Below are positions 1 to 5,836 of a stretch of DNA of 9,406 nucleotides, in pieces. The stretch spans positions 1 through 9,406 of the forward strand of contig JBMYQA010000243.1 of NCBI GenBank assembly GCA_049600855.1, read 5' to 3'. Position numbers and translations under genes: made by a program. The notes under the pieces were generated by a model. That model saw only the letters and a list, made by a program, of their open reading frames with translations, had not been told where the DNA came from and made no database searches. This DNA is from JBMYQA01 sp049600855. GTDB taxonomy: Bacteria > Bacteroidota > Bacteroidia > Cytophagales > Flammeovirgaceae. The first letter of the stretch is position 1, and every line of letters starts with the position of its first letter.

Positions 1-1
1 A

Positions 2-163
2 TTAAGTGTTTACGACTTAACTGGTCGCGTATTGTGGCGTAAAGACAATCGCGAGGCAAAGGCACTTGAATTTGGTGTATCATCAAACATTAAACAGCAA
101 GTTGTTTTAGTTAAGGTGGAAAACAAGCAAGGACTCTATGTAAAAAAGATTTATATAGATTAG
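2..163 (+). CDS. C-terminal end of a T9SS-exported protein (5' partial)
   Basis: The first 53 codons in the window are open and end at a TAG; the gene begins upstream. The peptide contains VYDLTGRVLWRK near its start and ends VLVKVENKQGLYVKKIYID. This is the beta-strand pattern of the C-terminal sorting domain that directs Bacteroidota proteins through the type IX secretion system to the cell surface or medium. In place of the usual Gly-x-Tyr turn of type A domains it has a QQVVLVKV strand, which looks closer to the type C variant. The cargo domain lies outside the window, so the protein's function cannot be stated. No convincing rho-independent terminator follows it; the nearest hairpin (224-243) lacks a T-tract. 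Confidence 0.8.
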   Translation, partial: LSVYDLTGRVLWRKDNREAKALEFGVSSNIKQQVVLVKVENKQGLYVKKIYID

Positions 164-184
164 TTTGACTACTCATAGTTTATT

Positions 185-321
185 ACACTGTCCGCTAAGT
201 AATTTACTTTTTAAGCTACACTAGTTGAGTTTAGAAACTCAACATTATTAAGATCGAAGATAAGAACAGTGCGACTGCCGTCTTCAATCAGCAAAAACTA
301 AAATTACTTAATGGATAGTGT
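185..321. repeat. Degenerate inverted-repeat-bounded element (possible MITE or IS remnant)
   Basis: The segment opens with ACACTGTCCGCTAAGTAATT (from 185) and closes at 321 with a sequence whose reverse complement starts ACACTATCCATTAAGTAATT. The arms (185-212 and 293-321) match at about 24 of 29 aligned positions, allowing a one-base gap. No open reading frame of note lies between them. A perfect small hairpin sits inside at 224-243. Paired ends starting ACACT.TCC resemble insertion-sequence termini, so a non-autonomous element or decayed IS is the best reading. I see no matching target-site duplication (the flanks end TTTATT on the left and begin GGAAAGG on the right), so the element is old or the interpretation is wrong. 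Confidence 0.4.
224..243. repeat. Perfect 9-bp hairpin inside the degenerate element
   Basis: GTTGAGTTT and AAACTCAAC form perfect 9-bp arms separated by AG. Neither side has a run of T, so this is not a normal intrinsic terminator for the gene ending at 163. It lies within the inverted-repeat-bounded segment and may be part of its structure. Confidence 0.5.
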
Positions 322-383
322 GGAAAGGTTATACAAATATAGATGCTCATAGAGGGTGGACTGAGTTGTTGAAAATGGGCAAT

Positions 384-411
384 AAAAAAAGCTATGGATA
401 ATATCCACAGC
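384..411 (-). terminator. Intrinsic terminator of the receptor/lipoprotein operon
   Basis: Read on the minus strand, GCTGTGGATA pairs with TATCCATAGC (one G-U pair, short loop) and is followed directly by seven T. It lies about 36 nt beyond the stop codon of the lipoprotein gene, the expected place for the end of that transcript. Confidence 0.8.
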
Positions 412-447
412 CTTTTAATCAGAAACTATTATTTCCAATAACCGAAG

Positions 448-1023
448 TTACTGGAGTTCTATAGAAAAAGTTTGAGCAATATCAGTTTCTCCATCATTGA
501 TGGTAGATGTTGCTGTTTTAATGCCGTCTGGCTGATGCTTCAAGGTTACGGTGAAATTGCCTGTAGTACTTGCAGTTGCTCCTGTAGTCCAGTTAGTAGA
601 TAAACCAACAGGAAGGCTGTTCTCATCCATATCAGTATAGTTGGTTGAAGCATTAGTAAATACTCCTCCAGTATAAGAAAAGAAGATTTGATGCTCGTGA
701 TCCTCATCTCTTATTTCCGTAGTTTTATCCTCAACAGGATTCTCTAAAGTATTGGCAAAAGTTATACTTAAATCGTAAGTTGTATTTGCATCAAGCTGAA
801 TTGTTGTAGGAGTAAATACCCCACTTCCTGGACCATCACCATCTGCATCAAGGTAAGTACCTGTGACCGTGTTTGTTCCGTCATTAAAAGTTAAGGTTAT
901 TTGAGTAATTACCTCAGCTTCGTTTTCTGCTACAGGATCATCATCGTCATCGCAAGAAGATAAAAATAAACTAAATGATAAAATGCTAAGTGAAAATGCG
1001 TATAACGTTAACTTTCTTAACAT
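448..1023 (-). CDS. Surface lipoprotein, accessory to the adjacent TonB-dependent receptor
   Basis: This 191-residue protein starts with a lipoprotein signal peptide with lipobox LSSC; the lipidated Cys is residue 24. Five Asp follow at once (25-29), matching the S-D-rich signal that sends Bacteroidota lipoproteins to the outer leaflet of the outer membrane. The mature part is beta-rich and Thr/Asn-rich. It contains an Asp-rich loop DADGDG (59-64), which could bind calcium, and an acidic His cluster RDEDHEHQIFF (105-115). I recognise the family as a small Bacteroidota protein usually encoded beside a TonB receptor. It is often labelled a type 1 periplasmic binding fold protein, and sometimes wrongly GTP cyclohydrolase; neither label is supported by visible motifs. 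It is the last gene of the set, 91 nt after the receptor. A role in capturing substrate for the receptor is an inference from position and the metal-binding-like residues. Confidence 0.8.
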   Translation of the reverse strand: MLRKLTLYAFSLSILSFSLFLSSCDDDDDPVAENEAEVITQITLTFNDGTNTVTGTYLDADGDGPGSGVFTPTTIQLDANTTYDLSITFANTLENPVEDKTTEIRDEDHEHQIFFSYTGGVFTNASTNYTDMDENSLPVGLSTNWTTGATASTTGNFTVTLKHQPDGIKTATSTINDGETDIAQTFSIELQ

Positions 1024-1114
1024 AACTGTTTAAATTTAAAATGGTTAAAATGTAAAATTTAATTAATGAGTTGCCTTTTGGGCAGATAGGTGTCTTAAGT
1101 CTATCAGATTATTA

Positions 1115-3592
1115 TTAACGAAATTTATAGAGTAAACTAATACTTGTGTTTCTTCCAAGATCATCAGCAAAATACCGCAGTTGATTGGTATAATCACGGT
1201 AACGGGTATTCGCTAAGTTTTGCACTTTTAATCGAAATGAAAGTGCAGATTCCTTAATCGGTTTGGTAAAACCCAATTCAATATTTCCTAATAAATAGGC
1301 ATCGGGTGCTTCCATATAATCAAAGTCTGTATCATCCTCTGCAAATAAGTCAATATCTGCTACGTAACTCTCTCTCAGGGTCTCGAAGCTAATAGCTCTT
1401 GGAGTATTTTGTTTCCGAGCAGTGAAAGCGAGTTCCGTTCTGATAAAAATATCAGTTAATCCTTTCCAGTTTGTAAGATCGTATTGTAGCGAACTAACAA
1501 ACCGACTTGCAGGAATATTAATGATATGATTTCGCGTATTTGACAAGTCTTTTGCATTTACCAAAGAGGCCTGTCCTGACCAAGTCAATGTTTGACTTAA
1601 TTGATGCGTTGCTGTAAAATCCAATCCTGTGAAAAGCGCATCCGTTTGACGGTACCATGTATAAGGATAAATTCCTGCTGTGCTATTGGTAATGCCTTGA
1701 GGACGAGCATAAATGAAATTATTAATATGATTCACATAAGCACTTAATTCGATAAAGGTCCTTTCAGTTTCGTAATTATAGGTACCTACCCATTTGATTC
1801 CTTGTTCATTCTTGATGCGCTCTGGATCAAATTCATCAATGAAAAATTCAAAGTTTGTTCCTGTTTGTTCCCAAGTCCAAAGTAAACCATATTCGAAACG
1901 TCCATTGCTTTGGTGTTTGCCATAACTGTACAGCTCAGCAACATGTGGCGGTCGCCAAGAAGTACCAATATTCATGCTAAAGCTAGAGGCATCACTTAAT
2001 TGGTAAATGGCTCCTAATGTGGCTGTAAGGTTTTGCGTTTGGAAATTATCGTAATAAAACCCAAAAGAATTCCAACCAGCAATATCAAAGGTCTGAAAGT
2101 CAAATCGAGTACCAAACTCAAGTTGCCACTTATTTTTTTGCCACTTTTCAATCAAATAAATCCCGCCTGAAAAACTATTAAAATTGGGAATAAAATTACT
2201 TCGTTGCGTACCTGGAACATTGTTGTTATCTTGATAAATACCACTTATTCCAATATTACCGCGAATATTTTCACTTAACCGATGTTCTAAATCCAACTCA
2301 GCAGTGTGCGTCGTTATTTCCAAATTCATGGATGGAATATCGTTTAACGCCCCCCTTCTGACATCAAATTCTTTTCTTCGGTTCAATTGAAGTGCATATT
2401 GGAAGGTCCACTTTCCTAATCCAGCATCCAAAAATGTCTTGAATTTAAACAAATCGTGGTTCACATCTTGTCGAGGATTCGCAAAGTCGTATGAAAAATC
2501 GGTTGTTCCTGGAGGAATGTCACTCGTTAGCGCATATTCAAGATCATCCAAGTTTCCGACATTGGTAGCAGCTAAAATACCTAATTCTGTTCCAAAGCTG
2601 CTATAAAACGCTTCCCAGCCCCATTTTGAACCCGTATATCCCACACTGGCAGAATAGTTCATCTCCCGAACTCCTGTATTGGTCAGTTGATAATCGGGAG
2701 CGTGTAAATCACCACCTCTTTTGGCAGACGTTTGCAAGCGCCAACCCCAACCATCTTTACCAAAAAGCTTAAACCCATTTTCTAACTGTAAAGCACCAGC
2801 TAACGTTCTTCCATTCGAAAAGCCTACTAAATTTGCTTTTCCTTTCAATCCTTTCTCAGTAGGCAGATCAGCAGGGTCTACCACGACAACTCCTCCTATG
2901 GCATTTGCTCCGTAACGCACGCTTGCAGCGCCTTTAATGACAGCTAAATTATCTGCAACAAAAGGATCTAACTCAGGAGCATGTTCTGTTCCCCATTGTT
3001 GGCCTTCCATGCGTACGCCATTGTATAAAATCATAATGCGATTTCCATACAAGCCATGAATAACAGGTTTGGCAATGTTCCCACTTCCTGATTTAAGGGT
3101 TGAAACTCCTGCAATTTTCTCTAAAGAGTAAGAAATAGCTTCACCTCGGCTTCCTTCCAACACATGCGCATCAACTTGACTTGTTGTCAAAGATGAAATG
3201 GTTGATGGAAGTCGTGAGTCAGCGATCTCAACGCTTTCTAATAATTCAGTATTTTCGTTAAGGTAGACTGAAATAGTGGTATCAGTTAATATGTCCAATA
3301 CAGTGTAAAAATCTTTATACCCAATGAAGCTTATTTTCAAGGTACACGCACAATCTTCATTCAGTTGAAGTTCTGTCATTCCATTTTGATCTGTAACAGC
3401 ACCTTTATTGACGTTGATCAGTTGTACATTTGCTTGTGGTAAAGCTTCTTTTGTTTTAGCATCATAAACCTTGCATTTCAGTTTATGAACTAATTTTTTC
3501 TTTTGGGCTGTTACTTGATGCTGTATTCCAAAAATCAGAATAAATACATACAGAATAGCTACGGACCCAAAAGCTGGGATAATTTTGTGCAT
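1115..3592 (-). CDS. TonB-dependent outer-membrane receptor, probably for a metal or metal complex
   Basis: This 825-residue protein imports a substrate across the outer membrane using energy from TonB-ExbB-ExbD. A signal peptide ends near VTAQ (about residue 30). A carboxypeptidase-regulatory-like beta domain follows at about 37-112. The plug domain (about 125-240) has the typical signatures HGLYGNRIMILYNGVR, EGQQWGTEHAPELD and IKGAASVRYGANAIGGVVVV. The rest is a 22-strand-type barrel ending YRDYTNQLRYFADDLGRN and then LLYKFR, with the terminal aromatic strand expected by the BAM machinery. Length and domain order are complete. The substrate cannot be read from the sequence. The neighbours (a Cys/His-rich exported protein upstream and an Asp/His-rich lipoprotein downstream) favour zinc, copper or another metal over a sugar, and no SusD-like partner is present. 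An 82-nt gap separates it from the upstream gene, so co-transcription is likely but not certain. Confidence 0.93.
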   Translation of the reverse strand: MHKIIPAFGSVAILYVFILIFGIQHQVTAQKKKLVHKLKCKVYDAKTKEALPQANVQLINVNKGAVTDQNGMTELQLNEDCACTLKISFIGYKDFYTVLDILTDTTISVYLNENTELLESVEIADSRLPSTISSLTTSQVDAHVLEGSRGEAISYSLEKIAGVSTLKSGSGNIAKPVIHGLYGNRIMILYNGVRMEGQQWGTEHAPELDPFVADNLAVIKGAASVRYGANAIGGVVVVDPADLPTEKGLKGKANLVGFSNGRTLAGALQLENGFKLFGKDGWGWRLQTSAKRGGDLHAPDYQLTNTGVREMNYSASVGYTGSKWGWEAFYSSFGTELGILAATNVGNLDDLEYALTSDIPPGTTDFSYDFANPRQDVNHDLFKFKTFLDAGLGKWTFQYALQLNRRKEFDVRRGALNDIPSMNLEITTHTAELDLEHRLSENIRGNIGISGIYQDNNNVPGTQRSNFIPNFNSFSGGIYLIEKWQKNKWQLEFGTRFDFQTFDIAGWNSFGFYYDNFQTQNLTATLGAIYQLSDASSFSMNIGTSWRPPHVAELYSYGKHQSNGRFEYGLLWTWEQTGTNFEFFIDEFDPERIKNEQGIKWVGTYNYETERTFIELSAYVNHINNFIYARPQGITNSTAGIYPYTWYRQTDALFTGLDFTATHQLSQTLTWSGQASLVNAKDLSNTRNHIINIPASRFVSSLQYDLTNWKGLTDIFIRTELAFTARKQNTPRAISFETLRESYVADIDLFAEDDTDFDYMEAPDAYLLGNIELGFTKPIKESALSFRLKVQNLANTRYRDYTNQLRYFADDLGRNTSISLLYKFR

Positions 3593-3674
3593 GATACTAC
3601 ACGTTATAGCTAATTACTTACTAGGTAGAGAGCAACACTTCAATCCAATTTGAATTGAATGCATAAAGAGTGGA

Positions 3675-4025
3675 TTAACTAAAAGATGGAGGGCCACGAA
3701 GACTACTATCGTGGAAATAGGATTGAATCTGTAACCGCGAGATCAGTGTATTTACTTGAATTTCAACAAAAGCAAATTCAACTGTTTCGAGCTGCGGGGT
3801 AGTTACAAGAGTTGGAGTTTGTGGAGTGAACTTACACAGTTCGCAGTCCATGTACTCATGGTCATTGGCTGTAATATTGAGTTCATCATCGGAAACTCCT
3901 TTAAGCGAAATATGGTGATCACAATCAGCAAAGGCAAGGTGCATAACTTTCCCTGTGATTGTAAAAACAATCAGAAAGCTTAAAAGTATTGCCACAGGCT
4001 TAATATGTGATGCAAGTTTTTTCAT
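3675..4025 (-). CDS. Small exported Cys/His protein, putative metal-handling factor of the receptor operon
   Basis: The 116-residue product starts MKKLASHIKP, a basic head followed by a hydrophobic segment (about 11-33) that serves as a signal peptide or membrane anchor. The exported part carries C35-x-H37-H38, H56, a CELC pair (C61, C64) and H105, and ends with RGPP (110-113). Small exported proteins of this layout with a C-terminal RGPP/RAPP motif recall the DUF2946-like group often found near copper or other metal genes. I infer this from pattern and have not confirmed membership. The frame extends 43 codons upstream to 4154. I chose the ATG at 4025 because a signal peptide starts there, the extra segment looks unlike a protein N-terminus, and a candidate promoter lies inside it. 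It is the first gene of the set leading to the TonB receptor. Confidence 0.72.
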   Translation of the reverse strand: MKKLASHIKPVAILLSFLIVFTITGKVMHLAFADCDHHISLKGVSDDELNITANDHEYMDCELCKFTPQTPTLVTTPQLETVEFAFVEIQVNTLISRLQIQSYFHDSSLRGPPSFS

Positions 4026-4042
4026 TATTCTAATAAAACATG

Positions 4043-4074
4043 CGAATATACCGTGCTGGATTTGAATCTGCAAC
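4043..4074 (-). promoter_or_regulatory. Candidate promoter for the receptor operon
   Basis: On the minus strand TATATTCG (4050-4043) differs by one base from the Bacteroidota -7 consensus TAnnTTTG. A TGTTG, a possible -33 box, lies about 20 nt upstream (4075-4071). Transcription would start roughly 12 nt before the ATG at 4025, giving a very short leader. The match is partial. Confidence 0.35.
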
Positions 4075-4085
4075 AGTATTGCAGA
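4067..4085. promoter_or_regulatory. Dyad operator candidate overlapping the -33 box
   Basis: TCTGCAACAGTATTGCAGA is a perfect inverted repeat with 7-bp arms (TCTGCAA/TTGCAGA) and a 5-bp spacer. It overlaps the proposed -33 box upstream of the metal-handling gene, where a dimeric repressor would block transcription. The regulator is unknown; a metal-responsive Fur-family protein such as Zur would fit the operon, but this is inference. I saw no second copy in the window. Confidence 0.4.
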
Positions 4086-4089
4086 AAAA

Positions 4090-4320
4090 TAAGCGCACGT
4101 TTGAATAAAATTCTTTGGGCTTTTAAGGAGCTTGTTTAAAGTAAAGTCTTTCACCTACAAATGGCTAATTTGCCCTTATACGTCTTCAGTTTTTTCTTAA
4201 ATAATGATCATTATTCGCGGCAAAATTGAATGGTCTAACGTCAAATTAGCTCATTTTCGGTTCGAAATCCCTTACTTTAAACAAGCTCAAGGCTTAAAAA
4301 TTTTATTCAAACATGCGCTA
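4090..4320. repeat. Imperfect inverted duplication spanning the divergent control region
   Basis: The two halves of this segment resemble each other in opposite orientation around a centre at 4207/4208. Matching blocks include a perfect 16-bp palindrome at the centre (4200-4215), CAAATTAGC near 4164-4172 and 4241-4249, a 17-nt identity TTACTTTAAACAAGCTC (4144 to 4128 on minus; 4272 to 4288 on plus), and a 21-nt block with one mismatch beginning AATTTTATTCAAAC (4112 to 4092 on minus; 4299 to 4319 on plus). Distances from the centre agree within 1-4 nt. The sequence between blocks has diverged. No shared reading frame is kept, so it is probably an old inverted duplication of regulatory or mobile DNA. 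Confidence 0.7.
4200..4215. promoter_or_regulatory. Perfect 16-bp palindrome at the centre of the divergent region
   Basis: AATAATGATCATTATT is its own reverse complement. It resembles the two half-sites of a Fur-type box (AATGA...TCATT) brought together without the usual central spacer, so a match to Fur or Zur is only suggestive. It lies more than 150 bp from both neighbouring start codons, at the exact centre of the larger inverted duplication. Confidence 0.4.
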
Positions 4321-4346
4321 CGTTTTATTCTCTGTGCTTTTCCCTA

Positions 4347-4354
4347 TAAGTTTG
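4347..4354 (+). promoter_or_regulatory. Candidate -7 promoter box of the MBL-fold hydrolase gene
   Basis: TAAGTTTG fits the Bacteroidota -7 consensus TAnnTTTG exactly and stands 23 nt before the ATG at 4378. A T-rich stretch (4323-4326) about 20 nt upstream could serve as a weak -33 element. Its position argues that translation starts at 4378 and not at the earlier in-frame ATG at 4204. Confidence 0.5.
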
Positions 4355-4377
4355 CACTCTATAAAATGCGAGTAACA

Positions 4378-5019
4378 ATGATTGAAATTAAACAATTTAC
4401 CTTCAACCCATTTGCGGAAAATACTTACCTTCTGTTTGATGAAACTAAGGCTTGTGTAATTATTGATCCGGGCTGTTATGAAAAACAGGAACAGCAAGAG
4501 TTGTTGGATTATATTACGAAAAAAGAATTAAACGTGGAGAAAGTGATCAATACCCACTGCCATATTGATCATGTGTTGGGGAATAAATTTTGTAAAGATA
4601 CTTTTCAGGTAGATGTACTCATTCCCCCAAAAGAAGAACAGGTGTTGCGTTCAGTATCGGTGTATGCACCAATATATGGCTTCGCAAATTATCAGGAAAT
4701 TCCTGCAGATGGCTTTTTACCAGAAGAAGGTGAATTCAAATTTGGAAATTCTTCGCTAAAAATATTATTCGTTCCAGGGCATGCACCAGGACATTTAGCC
4801 TTTTATGCTGCCGAACAAAAGTTTTGTGTTAGTGGTGATGTTTTATTTCAAGGAAGCATTGGTAGAACAGACTTACCAGGTGGTGATCATGATACCTTAA
4901 TCCGCAGTATTCGGACAATGCTGTTTACTTTACCTGAAGATACTACGATTTATTGTGGGCATGGGCCAAGGACGACCATTGCGTTTGAGAAAAAGCACAA
5001 TCCGTTTTGTGCAATTTAA
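4378..5019 (+). CDS. Metallo-beta-lactamase-fold hydrolase, glyoxalase-II-like
   Basis: The 213-residue product is a cytoplasmic, probably two-metal hydrolase. All family ligands are visible: THCHIDH (H60, H62, D64, H65), PGHAPGH (H135), SGD (D154) and CGHGP (H195). The order and spacing match small glyoxalase-II-like (YcbL/Gloβ type) enzymes that hydrolyse thioesters such as S-lactoylglutathione; the true substrate here is unknown. It lacks the long C-terminal substrate-binding helical domain of classical glyoxalase II and ends TTIAFEKKHNPF as is usual for this short form. The frame stays open back to an ATG at 4204, but those 58 codons have no family counterpart and contain the inverted duplication and a promoter box, so MIEIKQFTFNPFAENTY at 4378 is taken as the start; an ATG at 4366 is possible. 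It diverges from the receptor operon and need not be related to it. Confidence 0.9.
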   Translation: MIEIKQFTFNPFAENTYLLFDETKACVIIDPGCYEKQEQQELLDYITKKELNVEKVINTHCHIDHVLGNKFCKDTFQVDVLIPPKEEQVLRSVSVYAPIYGFANYQEIPADGFLPEEGEFKFGNSSLKILFVPGHAPGHLAFYAAEQKFCVSGDVLFQGSIGRTDLPGGDHDTLIRSIRTMLFTLPEDTTIYCGHGPRTTIAFEKKHNPFCAI

Positions 5020-5489
5020 TATCGGCAAAGTTCAATTAATGGGTAGACATCTAGGGGACATCGTTAATGTTAATAAAATTTAAATAGCTTACTATTGTCC
5101 TTTTGCCTTATTGTTTTGAATTTAGCGTACATTCAATCATATACACAACTATAAATTTAATCGTAAAGCCAATCAACCAAAGGCATTATTCTAGGGCATA
5201 GGGATATCTTATTTTAACTGAATGTTTAGAAGATATATCTTAAGGATTACAACCAAGTAGATGTAACTGGCGTAAATAAGTATTCAAGTTTAAGTAATTT
5301 TGTATTATAGAGAAGCTTTAGCTTGATTAAAATTAGATACGTACGATCATATACGTGTATATCCTAAAGATATATTCCTGACTAACAAACTATTAATAAG
5401 TAATTTGAAATTAGCAATATCACTTAAGTATACCACAATTTAATGATCATTTTTAGTAAAACGATGTGTATTTAAAAAGGAATGGAACT
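5020..5489. other. Gene-free, AT-rich intergenic stretch
   Basis: All plus-strand frames are broken by frequent stops and no protein signature is seen, so it does not encode missing cargo for the sorting domain that follows. It holds an exact TAATTTTG (-7-like) at 5295-5302 without a clear -33 box, a weak inverted pair (5232-5247 with 5361-5376, 14 of 16 matching), and the palindrome AATGATCATT at 5442-5451. No clear terminator follows the hydrolase gene. No RNA gene was recognised. Confidence 0.6.
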
Positions 5490-5768
5490 ATGTTCGACAT
5501 GGAGACTACTGAATTACTAAACCTTGAGGTTTATCCTAATCCAACGGCAAAGCAGGTCTATGTGGAGGTAGATGGGAATCGCCTTGGAGATGTTAAGCTT
5601 GCTGTTTTCGATTTGTACGGAAAGAAAATGAAATCGTATCGAGTCCCAAATGAAGGATTTCGCCAAGTATCTTTAAATTTGAAAGATTTGAAAGTTGGCA
5701 CCTACATGATTCGTTTAGAGAGTCAGAAAATGGGAGCAGTCTCCCAGAAGTTGGTGATTGAACGGTAA
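5490..5768 (+). CDS. Orphan T9SS type A sorting-domain protein
   Basis: This 92-residue protein is almost entirely a type IX secretion C-terminal sorting domain. It shows the VYPNPT motif (14-19), AVFDLYGKKMKSY (38-50), LKVGTYMIRLES (68-79) and a final basic strand QKLVIER. Normally this domain follows a signal peptide and a large cargo and is cleaved after export. Here only about 11 residues precede it, with no hydrophobic signal, so export through Sec and then T9SS is not expected. I start at the ATG at 5490, which has AAGGA 8 nt upstream; a GTG at 5466 would add eight residues (YLKRNGT type) without creating a signal peptide. An in-frame stop at 5457 closes the frame. It may be the surviving 3' end of a lost cargo gene, or a real small protein of unknown use. 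Confidence 0.65.
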   Translation: MFDMETTELLNLEVYPNPTAKQVYVEVDGNRLGDVKLAVFDLYGKKMKSYRVPNEGFRQVSLNLKDLKVGTYMIRLESQKMGAVSQKLVIER

Positions 5769-5786
5769 AGACGTTATTTCAAAAAT

Positions 5787-5825
5787 AAAAAAGGGGCATA
5801 TCAGAAACGATTAGCCCCTTTTTTT
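5787..5825. terminator. Bidirectional intrinsic terminator between convergent genes
   Basis: AAAAAAGGGGC (5787-5797) and GCCCCTTTTTT (from 5814) form an 11-bp stem around a 16-nt loop, with a T-tract on the 3' side in both orientations. It lies 18 nt after the sorting-domain gene and 11 nt beyond the stop of the convergent minus-strand gene, so it can end both transcripts. Confidence 0.9.
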
Positions 5826-5836
5826 GCAATAGCCGC

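Noticed and set aside
224..243. Terminator for the gene ending at 163
   Set aside because: The hairpin is perfect but no T-tract follows in either direction.
448..1023. GTP cyclohydrolase label for the lipoprotein
   Set aside because: No cyclohydrolase motifs are present; the protein is a short exported lipoprotein.
1071..1083. Small hairpin TGCCCAAAAGGCA (minus strand) between receptor and lipoprotein genes as an internal terminator
   Set aside because: Only four base pairs and no T-tract after it.
3639..3659. Inverted repeat between the small Cys/His gene and the receptor gene as a terminator or operator
   Set aside because: Six-bp AT-rich arms, no T-tract; likely chance.
1115..4025. Polysaccharide utilisation locus (SusC/SusD)
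   Set aside because: The receptor lacks the SusC-specific length, no SusD-like protein or glycoside hydrolase is nearby, and the lipoprotein is far too short.
4026..4154. N-terminal extension of the small Cys/His protein from the ATG at 4154
   Set aside because: The signal peptide begins at 4025, and the extension holds the operator-like dyad and a promoter candidate and mirrors non-coding sequence on the other arm.
4204..4377. N-terminal extension of the MBL hydrolase from the ATG at 4204
   Set aside because: The 58 extra codons have no family counterpart, overlap the inverted duplication and contain a TAAGTTTG promoter box; the known fold starts at 4378.
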